DNA of 25,838 nt from an uncultured Eubacteriales bacterium (GTDB lineage Bacteria; Bacillota; Clostridia; Lachnospirales; Lachnospiraceae): NCBI GenBank assembly GCA_900544525.1, contig UQVN01000014.1, positions 1 through 25,838 on the forward strand. The letters are read 5' to 3'. The notes beneath the pieces were generated by a model, which was not told where the DNA came from, did not search any database, and saw nothing but the letters and a program-made list of their open reading frames with translations. Position 1 is the stretch's first letter; every line of letters starts with the position of its first letter. Below, piece after piece: positions 23,143 to 25,838 of this stretch. A program made the position numbers and the translations under genes.

Positions 23143-24966
23143 ATGAAAATCGCAAGAGAAGATGTTAGAAACATCGCAATTATCGCCCATGTTGACCACG
23201 GGAAAACAACTTTAGTGGACGAGCTTTTAAAACAAAGCGGTGTATTTCGTGAGAATCAAGAAGTACAAGAGCGTGTTATGGACTCCAATGACATTGAACG
23301 TGAACGCGGTATTACGATTCTTTCAAAAAACACAGCAATTTATTATAAAGATACAAAAATTAATATTATTGACACTCCAGGACATGCTGACTTCGGTGGT
23401 GAAGTAGAACGTGTTCTTAAAATGGTAAATGGTGTTATTCTTGTCGTTGATGCCTACGAAGGAGCTATGCCTCAGACAAAATTTGTTATGAAAAAAGCCC
23501 TTGAATTATCCCTTCCTGTTATTCTTTGTGTCAATAAAATTGACCGTCCAGAAGGACGCCCAGAAGAAGTAGTAGATGAAGTATTAGAACTTTTCTTAGA
23601 ATTAGAAGCCGATGATTCTCAATTAGATTGTCCTGTTGTATACGCTTCTGCTAGAAACGGATACGCTATGCTCAATTTAGATGATGAGCGTAAGGATATG
23701 AAACCTTTATTCGAAACAATTATCGACTATATTCCAGCTCCAACAGGAGATCCAGAAGCAGATACTCAAATTTTAATCAGTACCATTGACTACAATGAAT
23801 ATGTTGGACGTATCGGTATTGGTAAAGTGGATAACGGCTCTATCCGTGTAAATCAAGATTGTTATCTTGTAAACCACCATGAACCAGACAAAAAAGAACG
23901 AGTAAAAATCAGTAAACTCTATGAATTTGAAGGATTAAATCGTGTAGAAGTACAGGAAGCAACTATCGGTTCTATCGTTGCTATCTCTGGTATTTCTGAT
24001 ATCCATATTGGAGACACTCTTTGTTCTTTAACAAACCCTGTAGCCATTCCTTTCCAAAAAATCAGTGAGCCAACAATCGCTATGAACTTCCTTGTAAATG
24101 ATAGTCCATTAGCTGGACAAGAAGGAAAATATATTACTTCTCGTCATTTACGCGATCGTTTATTCCGCGAATTAAATACTGATGTAAGTCTTCGTGTGGA
24201 AGAGACAGAGTCTGCTGAAGTATTTAAAGTATCTGGACGTGGAGAGCTTCACTTATCCGTATTAATTGAAAATATGAGACGTGAAGGTTATGAGTTCGCA
24301 GTAAGTAAAGCTGAAGTTCTCTATCAAGAAGATGAACGTGGTCAAAAATTAGAGCCTATGGAAATCGCCACAGTAGACGTTCCAGACGACTTTTCTGGAA
24401 CAGTTATCCAGAAATTAAGCCAAAGAAAAGGGGAACTTCAAGGAATGACACCAATGAGCGGTGGCTATACTCGTCTTGAATTCTCTATTCCATCTCGTGG
24501 TTTAATCGGATATCGTGGAGAATTTTTAACTGATACAAAAGGAAATGGTATTTTAAATACATTATTCGATGGATATGGCCCATATAAAGGAGATATTCAA
24601 TATCGTAAACAAGGTTCTTTAATCGCTTTTGAATCTGGTGAAACGATTACTTACGGTTTATTTGCGGCACAAGAACGTGGTACTTTATTCGTTGGCCCTG
24701 GTGAAAAAGTATATGCAGGAATGGTAATCGGACAAAACGGGAAAGCAGAAGATATCGAAATCAACGTTTGTAAAACAAAGAAATTGACAAATACTCGTGC
24801 TTCTGGTTCCGATGATGCATTAAAATTAACACCTCCAAGAATTCTTTCTTTGGAACAGGCGTTAGAATTTATCGACACCGATGAATTATTAGAAATCACA
24901 CCAGAAACCATTCGTATTCGTAAGAAAATTTTAGATTCTCGTATGAGAATGCGTTCAAAAAGATAA
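23143..24966 (+). CDS. typA: Translational GTPase TypA/BipA
   Basis: TypA/BipA is an EF-G-like ribosome-binding GTPase linked to ribosome assembly and to cold and stress growth. The protein has 607 residues from the chosen ATG, normal for the family. GTPase motifs are G1 AHVDHGKT (15-22), G2 RGITI, G3 DTPGHADF, G4 NKIDRPEGRPEEV and G5 YASARNG; EF-G-like domains II, III and V and the TypA-specific C-terminal domain follow, including RGLIGYRGEFLTDTKG. An in-frame ATG nine bases upstream (23134) overlaps the AAGGA that is properly spaced (about eight bases) for 23143, so the downstream ATG is used. It is transcribed alone, from the extended -10 promoter to the strong terminator at 24980-25021. 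Confidence 0.97.
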   Translation: MKIAREDVRNIAIIAHVDHGKTTLVDELLKQSGVFRENQEVQERVMDSNDIERERGITILSKNTAIYYKDTKINIIDTPGHADFGGEVERVLKMVNGVILVVDAYEGAMPQTKFVMKKALELSLPVILCVNKIDRPEGRPEEVVDEVLELFLELEADDSQLDCPVVYASARNGYAMLNLDDERKDMKPLFETIIDYIPAPTGDPEADTQILISTIDYNEYVGRIGIGKVDNGSIRVNQDCYLVNHHEPDKKERVKISKLYEFEGLNRVEVQEATIGSIVAISGISDIHIGDTLCSLTNPVAIPFQKISEPTIAMNFLVNDSPLAGQEGKYITSRHLRDRLFRELNTDVSLRVEETESAEVFKVSGRGELHLSVLIENMRREGYEFAVSKAEVLYQEDERGQKLEPMEIATVDVPDDFSGTVIQKLSQRKGELQGMTPMSGGYTRLEFSIPSRGLIGYRGEFLTDTKGNGILNTLFDGYGPYKGDIQYRKQGSLIAFESGETITYGLFAAQERGTLFVGPGEKVYAGMVIGQNGKAEDIEINVCKTKKLTNTRASGSDDALKLTPPRILSLEQALEFIDTDELLEITPETIRIRKKILDSRMRMRSKR

Positions 24967-24979
24967 ACAAAACTAATTC

Positions 24980-25021
24980 AAAAATGCCTTGGCAATGTTT
25001 TCAGTTGCCAAGGCATTTTTT
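24980..25021. terminator. Bidirectional terminator between typA and yigZ
   Basis: A 15-pair perfect stem AAAATGCCTTGGCAA (24981-24995) with its complement (25005-25019) closes the loop TGTTTTCAG and runs into six T on the plus strand. The A run on the left gives a shorter U run for the minus-strand yigZ, which stops at 25064. Confidence 0.93.
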
Positions 25022-25063
25022 CTATTATATCTTTTTATGGATTTTTTCATCCTCCCTCTCCTT

Positions 25064-25717
25064 CTATTCAAATGATAAAACTTCTCCCTCTATGATTGCA
25101 TAATAGAACGTATCTCCTTGTTCTAATTGAATCTTTCCATTTGTCACTTCTACTAATTTCTTTTCCATTTGTTCTACTTGTTTTATAGGCACTAAAATTT
25201 GCATCGTTACGATATCCGTATAATCACTTGTTTCAATATGAATTTTCTCATTTCCCAATAAATATTGAATTTTTCCAATATCATTATAGTTTGTGATGAG
25301 TTTTATTCTTCTTGCCAATTTTTTTTCAATTACTTGGCTATTTTTTAATCCTTCTTGAGTTGCCTGTGTATACGCTCGAACAAGTCCTCCTGTTCCTAAT
25401 AATGTTCCACCAAAGTACCTCGTAACAACAACGGCAACATTATGAATTTCCCCACCAGTTAATACTTCTAACATTGGTTTTCCAGCCGTTCCACTTGGTT
25501 CTCCATCATCACTGCATCGCAATGTCTCCCGCTCCACTCCTACACAAAAGGCAAAACAATTATGCCTTGCATCATAATATTTTTTTCGCATCTCTTCAAT
25601 AAAAGATAACGCCTCTTCTTCCGTTTCCACCGGTCGTACATTGGCAATAAACCTAGACTTCTTTTCTACAATTTCTCCTTGTCCACCTGTAAACACTGCT
25701 TTATATGTCTCTACCAT
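25064..25717 (-). CDS. yigZ: YigZ/IMPACT (UPF0029) family protein
   Basis: The protein has 217 residues from the ATG at 25717. The N-terminal UPF0029 domain carries the family signatures RHNCFAFCVG (51-60), SDDGEPSGTAGKPM (69-82) and VTRYFGGTLLGTGGLVRAY (98-116). The C-terminal part (about 135-215) fits the DUF1949 ferredoxin-like domain. Family members resemble the eukaryotic IMPACT regulator of GCN2 and the bacterial YigZ structure; the bacterial role is not established, with translation- or nucleic-acid-related functions proposed. An in-frame TTG two codons upstream is too close to the TAGGA ribosome site, which is spaced seven bases from the ATG. It is convergent with typA; its promoter lies at or beyond the window edge. 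Confidence 0.92.
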   Translation of the reverse strand: MVETYKAVFTGGQGEIVEKKSRFIANVRPVETEEEALSFIEEMRKKYYDARHNCFAFCVGVERETLRCSDDGEPSGTAGKPMLEVLTGGEIHNVAVVVTRYFGGTLLGTGGLVRAYTQATQEGLKNSQVIEKKLARRIKLITNYNDIGKIQYLLGNEKIHIETSDYTDIVTMQILVPIKQVEQMEKKLVEVTNGKIQLEQGDTFYYAIIEGEVLSFE

Positions 25718-25823
25718 TGTCAATTCCTACCTTTCGATCGCAGTTTTCTCTCTTTTTTCTTATTCTTCTTTCTTTTTATTCAGATTACAATAAAAACTTC
25801 TATTTTGTATTCTTTTCTTCCCT

Positions 25824-25829
25824 AGTATA
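25824..25829 (-). promoter_or_regulatory. Possible -10 box for yigZ at the window edge
   Basis: TATACT on the minus strand lies about 107 bases before the yigZ ATG. The matching -35 would fall outside the window, so this cannot be confirmed. The bases between (25718-25823) are very AT-rich and otherwise featureless. Confidence 0.3.
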
Positions 25830-25838
25830 ACACAATTT

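Overview
The window looks like chromosomal core from a low-GC, Gram-positive Clostridia member, most likely Lachnospiraceae. This is inferred from AT-rich DNA, strong AGGAGG-type ribosome binding sites, sigma-A-like promoters, a bifunctional Rel, AddAB rather than RecBCD, a lysine-riboswitch dapA, and a PadR/DUF2812 pair. No species is claimed. I saw no rRNA, tRNA, CRISPR array, insertion sequence, prophage or plasmid function.

Layout. Bases 228-7218 (minus strand) read as one operon-like run: rel (ppGpp synthetase/hydrolase), a metallo-beta-lactamase-fold hydrolase, hemZ (radical SAM), a stand-alone HD-GYP domain and aspS, ending in a clear intrinsic terminator. A promoter precedes rel, and a second candidate promoter for aspS lies in the 3' end of the HD-GYP gene. 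Bases 7333-14604 (minus) hold addB-addA, the helicase-nuclease for double-strand-break repair. A small membrane-anchored FMN_bind-like protein (14798-15229, plus) diverges from addB and converges on nadE; the two share a bidirectional terminator. nadE (NAD+ synthetase) is followed upstream on the same strand by a DUF2812 membrane protein and its PadR regulator. Their promoter carries a perfect palindrome that fills the -35/-10 spacer.

Bases 19347-21553 hold dapB and dapA, the first two steps unique to the diaminopimelate/lysine pathway. They are controlled by a lysine riboswitch with a recognisable terminator/antiterminator, and a second terminator lies between the two genes. An unexplained, highly foldable stretch (19200-19315) sits between dapB and the padR promoter. 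Then come a cob(I)alamin adenosyltransferase, an unusual two-OB-fold SSB-like protein, typA/bipA on the plus strand, and a YigZ/IMPACT-family protein convergent with typA.

Most of the window is ordinary housekeeping DNA, and I did not find a clearly new multi-gene system. The best leads are the structured intergenic element next to dapB, the self-contained PadR-DUF2812 module, the tandem-OB SSB paralog, and an operon that places ppGpp metabolism beside a possible c-di-GMP phosphodiesterase. Several start codons were moved from the longest open frame (rel, addB, padR, cobO, typA, yigZ); the reasons are in each entry.
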